DNA of 64,000 nt from SB11 sp964584305 (GTDB lineage Bacteria > Bacteroidota > Bacteroidia > UBA8524), in contig CAZOZL010000007.1 in the NCBI GenBank assembly GCA_964584305.1, positions 72,635 to 136,634 on the forward strand, written 5' to 3'. Below the pieces are notes generated by a model, which was not told the DNA's origin, made no database searches, and saw only the letters and a list, made by a program, of their open reading frames with translations. Of the stretch, positions 8,862 through 16,218 are shown piece by piece. Each line of letters begins with the position of its first letter. The first letter of the stretch is position 1. The translations under genes and the position numbers were made by a program.

Positions 8862-10208
8862 ATGCCAATAAGTTTACAAGCCTTTGCCCATTATATACAA
8901 AAATACAGCCTAATTGCTGGCAAGCAGAAAATAATAGTAGCCTTTAGCAGCGGGGTAGATTCTGTGGTGTTGGCTACTCTACTAAAAGAAACAAAACAAA
9001 GTTTTGCGCTTGCCCATTGCAATTTTTCACTACGTGATAAAGAAAGTGATGGAGATGAAACCTTTGCCCGCAATTTTGCCCAACAATTAAATGTTCCTTT
9101 TTTTACTATCAGGTTGGATACTTTGGAATATGTAAAGCAGCATAAAATTTCTATTCAAGTAGCCGCTCGTGAGTTGCGCTATAAATGGTTTTATAAACTA
9201 ATAGAACAAGAGGGCTATGACTTATTAGCCACCGCGCACCACCAAACCGACCAAGTAGAAACTATGCTTTTAAACATGACACGGGGTACAGGATTAGCAG
9301 GTATTGAGGGAATGAAACCCAAAAAAGGAAAATTAATTCGCCCGTTATTAGTAGCCAGCCGTGCTGATATAGAACAATTTGCACAAGCAAAAAAACTTAA
9401 ATGGCGGGAGGATAGTAGCAACAAAAGCAACAAGTATAGCCGCAATAAAGTACGCAATGTGGTGTTGCCAGTGCTAAAAGGCTTAAACCCCAAATACGAA
9501 GAAAGTTTTTATAACCTTTCGCAGCTTGTGGGTGAGTATAGAAACCTACTGAAAGAAACTATTGAAGCAGCTACCAAAAACATTACAAATAGGGAAGGGG
9601 AAGCCCTAAAAATTAATAAAAGCGGCTTGTTAACTCTGTCTCACCCACAATTGTATTTATATGAATTGTTAAGCCCTTTTGGTTTTAATAATGATACCGT
9701 AATACAAATAGCGCAAAGCCTTTATGGGCAAAGCGGAGCTGTGTTTTATAGTGCAACAAGCGAAGCATTGGTGGATAGAGAAGAAATTATTGTTAGAAAA
9801 ACCAATAGAGTGCTTGATACAACTATTAATTTTGAGCTAAATAAAAATGCTGAAAGTTTCTTATTTGTCAACAAAAAATATGAAATTGAAAGAAAATCTA
9901 ACAGTAATTATACGATACTAAAAGACCCCACTATTGCCCAATTGGATGCTGATAAACTTCAATTTCCGTTGAAAGTACGAGGCTGGCAACAGGGTGATTA
10001 TTTTTACCCTTTGGGGATGCAGAAAAAGAAAAAAGTAAGCGATTTTTTTATCGATCAAAAAATATCTGTGTTCGAGAAACAAGAATATCCCCTGCTATTC
10101 TCAAACAACCACTTGGTATGTATTGCGGGGCTTAGGGTAGATGATAGGTTTAAAGTTACCCATAAAACCAAAAATATTTTGGTGCTAAAACAAAGCCATG
10201 TTAATTAG
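8862..10208 (+). CDS. tilS: tRNA(Ile)-lysidine synthetase
   Basis: TilS adds lysine to C34 of the CAU-anticodon tRNA(Ile), which is essential for decoding AUA. The N-terminal PP-loop ATPase motif SSGVDS lies at residues 29-34; the PP-loop domain continues through HHQTDQVETMLLNMTRGTGLAG, typical of TilS, and the C-terminal TilS domain includes VRGWQQGDYFYPLGM and KKVSDFFIDQKI. Length (448 residues) is standard. I place the start at ATG 8862 rather than the in-frame TTG at 8850, which lies in the divergent promoter region. Divergent from the OstA-like gene. Confidence 0.95.
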   Translation: MPISLQAFAHYIQKYSLIAGKQKIIVAFSSGVDSVVLATLLKETKQSFALAHCNFSLRDKESDGDETFARNFAQQLNVPFFTIRLDTLEYVKQHKISIQVAARELRYKWFYKLIEQEGYDLLATAHHQTDQVETMLLNMTRGTGLAGIEGMKPKKGKLIRPLLVASRADIEQFAQAKKLKWREDSSNKSNKYSRNKVRNVVLPVLKGLNPKYEESFYNLSQLVGEYRNLLKETIEAATKNITNREGEALKINKSGLLTLSHPQLYLYELLSPFGFNNDTVIQIAQSLYGQSGAVFYSATSEALVDREEIIVRKTNRVLDTTINFELNKNAESFLFVNKKYEIERKSNSNYTILKDPTIAQLDADKLQFPLKVRGWQQGDYFYPLGMQKKKKVSDFFIDQKISVFEKQEYPLLFSNNHLVCIAGLRVDDRFKVTHKTKNILVLKQSHVN

Positions 10209-10440
10209 TACTGCACATGAATATTCTTACATCTGTAGAGCAAAATTTGTAATTCGCAATTTGATATTATTGATAGGCTTGTTCCCTTTATAACCTCATA
10301 TAATTTTAGGATGAAGGAGGCTTGCCTATAAGGGGAGGGGTACTTAAATAATAGTTGCTAATAAGTTAATTTGGAGGGGGTATTATACTTGTACAATGCA
10401 CGTCATTGCAAAACTTAGTTTTTAGCTTTATGTTAATAGG

Positions 10441-10475
10441 GATATATGTCAAATTTTCAAAATTTGACATATATC
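10441..10475. repeat. Perfect 17-bp inverted repeat around one base
   Basis: GATATATGTCAAATTTT at 10441-10457, a single C, then its exact complement at 10459-10475. No T-tract follows, so it is not a canonical terminator; it could be a strong hairpin or a symmetric protein-binding site. Confidence 0.75.
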
Positions 10476-10530
10476 GAATGCGTAATTAAAGCAAGACAAG
10501 TCCTACATTAATGATGTATTTTTTAAAAGA

Positions 10531-10549
10531 AACCTGACTTTAGTCGGTT
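10531..10549. repeat. R6 hairpin, copy 1
   Basis: AACCTGACTTTAGTCGGTT: arms AACC-GACT and AGTC-GGTT pair with one bulged T. The second copy at 25935-25953 differs at one base. Confidence 0.6.
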
Positions 10550-10701
10550 AAAACTACTTAGAAGTGAAAATAGTTCAATAGTGGTTTTTTCTATTCAGTA
10601 GTGTTTTTTTACGTTTCATCGTTTAAAACCAAACACTTAACACTAAAACTTTAGTGTACATTATACATAATGATAACTTTGCTTTAACAAATACAACCTG
10701 T

Positions 10702-11535
10702 ATGCCCAAAGATTTTATAGACCAACTGGGGCGGAAAATTACATTACGCGCCGTCCCAAAACGTATTGTATCCATTGTACCCAGCCAAACCGAACTACTT
10801 TACGATTTAGGTTTAGCAGAGAAAATTGCAGGAATAACATGGTTTTGTATTCATCCTGCCCATCATTTTAATGCGACAGAAAAGGTGGGCGGCACCAAAA
10901 ACCTAAACTTTGATAAAATTGCTGCTTTACAACCCGATTTAATAATTGGCAACAAAGAGGAAAATGAAAAATCGCAAATTGAAACATTAGAAAAGGAATA
11001 CCCTGTTTGGCTAAGTGATATAAATACACTTGAGGATGCTGTAGAAATGATTGATATGCTGGGTAAACTAACTGATACTACAAAAAAAGCCAGTGAGATT
11101 TGTAGTAGTATTACTAATGGTTTTTCACAGTTGACTAAAAATAGTTTATCGCCCACACGAGCGGCATATTTTATTTGGCGCAACCCATATATGGGGGCAA
11201 GCAACAATACTTTTATTAACGAGATGATGAAACAATGCGGAATGGTGAACGTATTGGATGGTTTTGTGCCAAAAAATACTGATACCGAGAGTTTGCGCTA
11301 CCCCATGTTTACTTTGGCAGAGTTGAAAAAATTAACACCAGAAGTTATATTATTATCGTCAGAACCATTCCCCTTTAAAGAGAAACACGTAAAAGAAATA
11401 CGCCAAGTATTACCCAATACCGAAGTATTATTAGTTGATGGTGAAATGTTTAGTTGGTACGGTAGCCGATTATTACAAAGCCCAAAATATTTTGGTAAGT
11501 TGGTAGATAATTTTAGAATACCTGTTTTGGCATAA
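10702..11535 (+). CDS. Cytoplasmic BtuF-like helical-backbone metal receptor
   Basis: From ATG 10702 the protein has 277 residues of the periplasmic binding protein type III fold: IDQLGRKITL..VPKRIVSIVPSQTELLYDLGL opens the first lobe and PDLIIGNKEENEK closes its core, followed by the long connecting helix and the second lobe (PMFTLAELKKLTPEVILLSS). This is the cobalamin/iron-chelate binding family, but no signal peptide or lipobox is visible at either possible start, so it is probably not a standard transport receptor. Such signal-less homologues are common in Bacteroidota. No transporter genes are adjacent. Ligand unknown. Confidence 0.85.
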   Translation: MPKDFIDQLGRKITLRAVPKRIVSIVPSQTELLYDLGLAEKIAGITWFCIHPAHHFNATEKVGGTKNLNFDKIAALQPDLIIGNKEENEKSQIETLEKEYPVWLSDINTLEDAVEMIDMLGKLTDTTKKASEICSSITNGFSQLTKNSLSPTRAAYFIWRNPYMGASNNTFINEMMKQCGMVNVLDGFVPKNTDTESLRYPMFTLAELKKLTPEVILLSSEPFPFKEKHVKEIRQVLPNTEVLLVDGEMFSWYGSRLLQSPKYFGKLVDNFRIPVLA

Positions 11536-11562
11536 TTGGGTTTAGATACCGTTTAAAATTCC

Positions 11563-11570
11563 TACTTTTG
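11563..11570 (+). promoter_or_regulatory. Bacteroidota -7 element before the 109-residue membrane protein
   Basis: TACTTTTG, matching TAnnTTTG, 20 bp upstream of ATG 11591, with a TTG at 11536-11538 (spacing 24, rather long). Confidence 0.4.
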
Positions 11571-11590
11571 TAGCGTTAAAAATTACAATA

Positions 11591-11920
11591 ATGAATTTCG
11601 GTATCCCCAAAAAGTACATATACATTTCATTAGGTTTTTTTGCCTTTAATATGTTTGTGGCAGCCACTACCTATGTACCACAAGATAGCCACAATATTTA
11701 CTACAAAATTGGCTATATACTATTCCCTTTTTGGGCGGCAATAATGGCAGGCTCTATAATGGGTTTTGTGGTATTGTTGTTTCCCACCAAACAGCAGTTT
11801 AGTAAAGAAATAAAGTACACCCGCTCCAAAATAGTAGGCATATTATTGGTAAATATGCTATTTGTAATACTATACCTTTATAAAGCCTATACCTTTTACC
11901 TACTTCCGCCCAATGGATAA
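11591..11920 (+). CDS. Small membrane protein of unknown function
   Basis: I do not recognise this 109-residue protein. It has three hydrophobic segments, at about residues 8-28, 42-66 and 83-106, with a basic loop (PTKQQFSKEIKYTRSK) before the last one that should be cytoplasmic. Its final codons overlap the CoA-transferase gene by 8 bp, and a promoter-like element sits just upstream, so the two are probably co-transcribed. No catalytic motif is visible. Confidence 0.7.
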   Translation: MNFGIPKKYIYISLGFFAFNMFVAATTYVPQDSHNIYYKIGYILFPFWAAIMAGSIMGFVVLLFPTKQQFSKEIKYTRSKIVGILLVNMLFVILYLYKAYTFYLLPPNG

Positions 11921-12983
11921 ACCCTTAGAAGGTTTAAAAGTTGTTGAACTGGCAAGTGTTTTAGCAGGACCTGCCGTGGGGATGTTTTTGGCAGAACTGG
12001 GTGCAGAGGTAATAAAAATAGAGAACCCTAAAACAGGCGGTGATAGTACTCGAAATTGGAAGCTACCATCAGAAAACCCTGACAGCAATATATCCGCCTA
12101 CTTTTGTGCGGTAAATTGGGGTAAACAATACAAATTTATTGACCTAAAAACGCAAGAAGGCAAAAACCAAGTGTATACACTTTGTAAAGATGCTGATATT
12201 GTTATAATTAACTTTAAACCCAACGATGCAAAAAAATTGGGGATGGACTATGATACCCTAAAATCCATTAACCCCAAACTACTATTTGCCGAACTTACTG
12301 GCTACGGAAACAATGATACAAGAGCCGCCTTTGATGTGATATTACAAGCTGAAACAGGCTATATGTATATGAATGGAACACCAGAAAGTGCGCCCTTAAA
12401 GATGCCTATTGCCTTTATGGATTTATTAGCGGCACATCAACTAAAACAAGGCATTTTACTTGCCCTTTTGAAAAGAGAAAAAACAGGAGAAGGCAGCCAT
12501 ATAAGCACCAACCTTTTTGATGCGGGCATAGCCACACTAAGCAACCAAGCTACCAATTGGCTAATGGCAAACCACATACCGCAGCCCATTGGTAGTAGCC
12601 ACCCCAATATTTGCCCCTATGGTGATATATTAAATACTACCGATGACAAAAAAATAGTACTGGCAGCAGGTACGCAACACCAGTTTGTTGTGCTGTGCGA
12701 AATATTAGGCAAACCACAATTAGCAAATGATACTCGGTTTACTACTAACCAAAAACGAGTAACATACCGCCAAGAGCTAATAAAAGAATTGAACCTACTT
12801 TCCGCCCAGTTTAATAGTAATGAATTGCTTACCCAGTTGCAGCAAGCCAAAGTACCCGCAGGGGAAATTCTTAATATGGAACAAGTGTTCCAAAACCCGC
12901 AAGCCCAAGCAATGATAATAGAAGAAGAAATAGATGGAGTGAACACCAAACGAGTTAAAACAGTGGGTTTTACACTATCATAA
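11913..12983 (+). CDS. CaiB/BaiF family CoA-transferase
   Basis: A family III CoA-transferase of 356 residues. The N-terminal block PLEGLKVVELASVLAGPAVGMFLAELGAEVIKIENP is diagnostic, followed by NWGKQYKFIDLKTQEGK and GTPESAPLKMPIAFMDLLAA. Enzymes of this family move CoA between carboxylic acids (formyl/oxalyl, carnitine, bile acids, 2-methylacyl epimerisation); the substrate cannot be read here. It is a little short of the usual 390-400 residues but both ends look complete, ending VKTVGFTLS after the usual VPAGEI segment. Co-transcribed with a small membrane protein; no catabolic cluster is nearby. Confidence 0.92.
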   Translation: MDKPLEGLKVVELASVLAGPAVGMFLAELGAEVIKIENPKTGGDSTRNWKLPSENPDSNISAYFCAVNWGKQYKFIDLKTQEGKNQVYTLCKDADIVIINFKPNDAKKLGMDYDTLKSINPKLLFAELTGYGNNDTRAAFDVILQAETGYMYMNGTPESAPLKMPIAFMDLLAAHQLKQGILLALLKREKTGEGSHISTNLFDAGIATLSNQATNWLMANHIPQPIGSSHPNICPYGDILNTTDDKKIVLAAGTQHQFVVLCEILGKPQLANDTRFTTNQKRVTYRQELIKELNLLSAQFNSNELLTQLQQAKVPAGEILNMEQVFQNPQAQAMIIEEEIDGVNTKRVKTVGFTLS

Positions 12984-13150
12984 CAGTATTCAGTACAATT
13001 GTTAGCTGTTAGCCTTTAGTGAGTGCGGTAGGTCGTCATGCTGAATTCGTTTCAGTATCGGCGGGTTAATATATCGATAAAGATTATCCATGCGATGGTC
13101 TTGAAACGTAGCGATAGTAGCGATAGGTTAAAACCTACCGCTTATATATC

Positions 13151-13196
13151 AATTACAGCGCAAAGGCGGACTTAAGTCTGCCTTTGCGCTGTAATT
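13151..13196. repeat. 46-bp near-perfect palindrome
   Basis: The two 23-bp arms, centred on CTTAAG, are complementary except for one G-T position. No T-run follows directly, so a terminator is not the obvious explanation. Confidence 0.75.
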
Positions 13197-13239
13197 AGGT
13201 AACAGAATAAGATTTTAATCCTATTCTTATTAGGTAACA
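13194..13239. repeat. R7 hairpin flanked by 11-bp direct repeats
   Basis: ATTAGGTAACA occurs at 13194-13204 and again at 13229-13239. Between them GAATAAGATT pairs with AATCCTATTC (13205-13226) with one mismatch. The same hairpin core recurs at 25886-25915. Confidence 0.65.
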
Positions 13240-13486
13240 CGGCACTTTGGACTTACTACCATAATACAGTGCCGTTCAGGTGGTCGTGGCTTGCTTTCTA
13301 TTTTAACCACCCTGCCCCCTTCTTTACCACCCTGTAAATCTTGCTCAAGGAGGGAGTACTACGCTCATAGCCTTGCAAAAGTAAAAAGGTATTAAAGTTT
13401 GCTATTGTGTTTAATCTATTAAATGGATAGTGCGGCTGTTTCCCTCCTAAAAAGGAGGGATTAAGGGAGGTGTGGTTTTCACTCGA

Positions 13487-13519
13487 CCCGTGCCGTTCAG
13501 ACGAGCCTGACGGCACGGG
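13487..13519. repeat. GC-rich hairpin
   Basis: CCCGTGCCGTTCAG (13487-13500) pairs with CTGACGGCACGGG (13507-13519) with one bulged T and a 6-nt loop; strikingly GC-rich for this AT-rich neighbourhood. Confidence 0.6.
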
Positions 13520-13597
13520 CAGGCTGGAAAACTAAGTGTTTAATCTTGCAACGGTCATACTATCATAACAGCACTTTATATCTATAAATCTTAATTG

Positions 13598-13605
13598 TAC
13601 CTTTG
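13598..13605 (+). promoter_or_regulatory. Bacteroidota -7 element for map
   Basis: TACCTTTG, a full TAnnTTTG match, 14 bp before the map ATG. Confidence 0.45.
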
Positions 13606-13619
13606 CACCTTAATAAAAA

Positions 13620-14447
13620 ATGGCAATAACACTAAAAACCGCAGAGCAAATAGAAGGCATTAGGCAAAGTAGCTTATTGGCTGCCGAAACACTTAAATAT
13701 TTAGAGCAGTTTACCACTGCTGGCACTACTACTGCCTATATAGATAAAAAGGCGGAGGAATTTCTTAAAGACCATAATGCAGTGGCGGCTACCAAAGGGT
13801 ATAAAGGCTATAAACATTCTACCTGTATAAGCCCCAATGATGTTATTTGCCACGGCATACCCAGCAAATACGAATTGCGCGATGGCGATATTGTAAACAT
13901 AGATGTTACAGCAATACTAAACGGATATTTTGGCGATACCTGCAAAATGTATGAAGTAGGCGATATTATCCCCTATGCAAAAAAAATAATTAAAATTACC
14001 AAAGAGTGCCTGTTTTTGGGCATTGAGCAAAGTACCAACAACAACCGCTTGGGCAATATTGGTTATGCCATAAACCAAAGAGCAATAAAAGATAATTACA
14101 GTGTGGTGTATGAGTTTTGCGGACATGGAGTAGGTTTAAAATTCCATGAAGACCCTGAAGTAGCCCATATAGCCGATAAAAATAGTGGACCAAAACTAAA
14201 AGCAGGTATGGTATTTACTATTGAGCCTATGATAAATGCAGGTAAAGCACGGGCTAAAATTGATAGAAAAGACGGCTGGACAGCACGCACTATTGATGGG
14301 AAACTTAGCGCACAGTTTGAGCATACTATACTGGTAACCAATGGTAAACCCGTAGCACTTACTGATGCTGATAATGAACTGGTGGAAGCAGGTATTTGCC
14401 AAACCTATGATGATGCTATGGCAAATTGGGTAGCAACAAGTGAATAG
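13620..14447 (+). CDS. map: Type I methionine aminopeptidase
   Basis: Removes the initiator methionine from new proteins. All metal and catalytic residues of the pita-bread fold are visible: His78 (NDVICHG), Asp95 (VNIDV), Asp106 (FGDTC), His169 (CGHGVG), Glu202 (FTIEPM) and Glu234 (QFEHT). Length 275 residues is slightly longer than the 250-260 typical because of a C-terminal tail (TYDDAMANWVATSE). Start ATG 13620 follows a TAnnTTTG element. Unlike in the ribosomal protein operons, it stands alone after a repeat-filled spacer. Confidence 0.96.
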   Translation: MAITLKTAEQIEGIRQSSLLAAETLKYLEQFTTAGTTTAYIDKKAEEFLKDHNAVAATKGYKGYKHSTCISPNDVICHGIPSKYELRDGDIVNIDVTAILNGYFGDTCKMYEVGDIIPYAKKIIKITKECLFLGIEQSTNNNRLGNIGYAINQRAIKDNYSVVYEFCGHGVGLKFHEDPEVAHIADKNSGPKLKAGMVFTIEPMINAGKARAKIDRKDGWTARTIDGKLSAQFEHTILVTNGKPVALTDADNELVEAGICQTYDDAMANWVATSE

Positions 14448-14483
14448 GTTAATACCTAACTTTGTTTTCTACTTTTTTTTGAT

Positions 14484-16004
14484 GTGAATCACAACAATTA
14501 CTATTTTCTTCACCACCTTAGCAAGCAACTTAATACCCTGTTGCACAATGCCTTGTTTGTGGAGGGGTATAGTGCATCAAAGCAAGAGCTATGGCTAATA
14601 TTTAAGCTAAACACAGGCGATTATTTTCCGCTCAAATTCAATTTTATACAAAAAGATACCGTTCTCTCATTCCCTGCTGATTATAACGTTCCTAAGCAAA
14701 AATTACAGCAATTTAAAATCCTGCAATCACAGCGGGTAAAACAAATTACCCAGCAACCCTACGAGCGTAGTTTTACTATCGGGTTTGAAAACAACAGCAC
14801 ACTTTTGGTAAAACTATTTGGTAAAAATGGGAATATTATTTTGTTTAGTGGCGAGCAAAACACAGAAGTATTCCGCAAGCAAATTAAGGCTGATATAGCT
14901 CTTAGTTTTAACTCTATATCAAAATACCAAGAGGTAGTGAGTGAACACTCACTTTCGTCTTTACCGCCTAATGAAATTAGTAAAACCCTTCCTTTTTTTC
15001 CAAAAGATGCCATTGAAGCATTAAAAAATAATTCACCACAAAAAGTTTTAGCACAATTAGCCAAAAGCGAGTTTTATATCTGTAAGTTTAATAATGAGTT
15101 ACAACTGCGCTTTTTTCCTTCGGGAGAAGAGTTAGGACAATATACCTCTCCAATTGATGTTTTAAACGATTTTGCTCGCCTATACTTGGGTAAATTTTTC
15201 TTTGAGGATAAAAAACAACGAATACTTCACTCGCTCCATCAAAAAAGGACGAAGCTGGAGAAAGAAACAAAATCAAAACGCTTAAAACTAAAAAAGATAG
15301 ATACCCAAACGCCTTACAAGCATATTGCCGATATTTTGATGGCAAACCTCTATCATATACAAAAGGGAGAGGCTAAAGCAAGGCTATTAAATTTTTATAA
15401 CGATACTGAAATAGACATTAAACTAAAAAAAGACCTTAGTCCACAAGAAAACGCTGAAAACTATTATAGAAAAGGAAAAAATCAATCCAAAGAAACAGAT
15501 ATATTAAAAAACCATTTGCAAAAAGCTGAAAGCGATTTGGCACAAGTGTTACAACAAATAGAAACCAGCCAACAAGCAGAAAACAGCAAACAATTACGAG
15601 GTTTTGAAAAAGAAAACAAAGAGCAACTGAAACCAAAAAAACCCACGCTTTTCAAGCAGTTTCCCTTTAATGGGTATATGATTTTGGTAGGCAAAAACTC
15701 GCAAAACAATGATTTGCTTACTATGAAACACGCTATAAAAAACGATATTTGGTTGCACGCTCGTGGTATGGCAGGTTCGCACGTGGTTATAAAAACCAAA
15801 GCAGGGCAAACCCTCCCCAATAATGTATTAGAATATGCTGCTTCATTAGCCGCTTATTTCTCAAAAGGGAAAACTGATAGCCTTTGCCCTGTGATATATA
15901 CCGAGAAAAAATATGTGCGAAAAATAAAAGGCGCACCCGCAGGGCAAGTAGTGGTAGATAAAGAAAACACGCTTTTGGTTGAACCTGCTTTTAGGAAAAA
16001 ATAG
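14484..16004 (+). CDS. NFACT RNA-binding domain protein (RqcH/Tae2-like)
   Basis: A 506-residue protein with the NFACT layout: an N-terminal domain (residues 1-190), a long charged coiled coil (about 265-395, rich in Lys, Glu, Gln), and a C-terminal NFACT-R (DUF814) domain with YMILVGKNSQNNDLLTMKHA, DIWLHARGMAGSHVVIK and VRKIKGAPAGQVVVDKE. Family members bind the large ribosomal subunit; RqcH recruits tRNA-Ala and tags stalled chains. The Asp-Arg pair of canonical RqcH appears here as Glu-Arg (PYERSF, near residue 94). The start is GTG 14484, 36 bp after map. Whether it performs alanine tailing is uncertain. Confidence 0.85.
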   Translation: MNHNNYYFLHHLSKQLNTLLHNALFVEGYSASKQELWLIFKLNTGDYFPLKFNFIQKDTVLSFPADYNVPKQKLQQFKILQSQRVKQITQQPYERSFTIGFENNSTLLVKLFGKNGNIILFSGEQNTEVFRKQIKADIALSFNSISKYQEVVSEHSLSSLPPNEISKTLPFFPKDAIEALKNNSPQKVLAQLAKSEFYICKFNNELQLRFFPSGEELGQYTSPIDVLNDFARLYLGKFFFEDKKQRILHSLHQKRTKLEKETKSKRLKLKKIDTQTPYKHIADILMANLYHIQKGEAKARLLNFYNDTEIDIKLKKDLSPQENAENYYRKGKNQSKETDILKNHLQKAESDLAQVLQQIETSQQAENSKQLRGFEKENKEQLKPKKPTLFKQFPFNGYMILVGKNSQNNDLLTMKHAIKNDIWLHARGMAGSHVVIKTKAGQTLPNNVLEYAASLAAYFSKGKTDSLCPVIYTEKKYVRKIKGAPAGQVVVDKENTLLVEPAFRKK

Positions 16005-16094
16005 TTAAACCTCATTTTCTTAGTCTTGCATATTTTACCGATTCTTTAACTCACTCGAATGATACGAGCAGGCAATTTTCAAAAATTATGTAAA

Positions 16095-16139
16095 CAGATT
16101 GCCACGCCTATCCTAAGAAGCCTATCTCGCAATGACGGC
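16095..16139. repeat. R5 (GTCATTGCGAG-type) repeat, half copy
   Basis: The segment CAGATTGCCACG ... CTCGCAATGACGG matches the right half of the full palindromic copy at 51951-52043, in the convergent spacer between the NFACT and TraB genes. Confidence 0.6.
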
Positions 16140-16218
16140 ATTTAACACTACTTAGGCACGAACAGAGGCTGGGAGGCGATGGTTCTTCCTCTTGCTACGG
16201 TCTTGATTTGTTGTTCTA

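Larger units (their letters stand above)
10209..10701. repeat. 493-bp spacer with three repeat elements
   Basis: No credible gene. It holds a partial copy of repeat family R1 (10321-10380; compare 37045-37105), a perfect 35-bp palindrome (10441-10475) and an R6 hairpin (10531-10549) that recurs at 25935-25953. The stretch 10560-10620 is T-rich without clear structure. Confidence 0.6.
12984..13619. repeat. 636-bp spacer built of dispersed and palindromic repeats
   Basis: No gene is supported. In order: R4 copy (13001-13060) with a hairpin ATGCTGAA/TTCAGTAT at 13038-13058; a GATAGGTT/AACCTACC-type hairpin near 13120-13141; a 46-bp palindrome (13151-13196); an R7 hairpin flanked by 11-bp direct repeats (13194-13239); an R2 segment (13299-13355) matching 52062-52115; a CCTCC/GGAGG hairpin (13443-13458); and a GC-rich hairpin (13487-13519). 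Confidence 0.7.

Noticed and set aside
13298..13516. Short open frame on the minus strand in the repeat-rich spacer
   Set aside because: It lies wholly within repeat and hairpin sequence and has no homology-like pattern.
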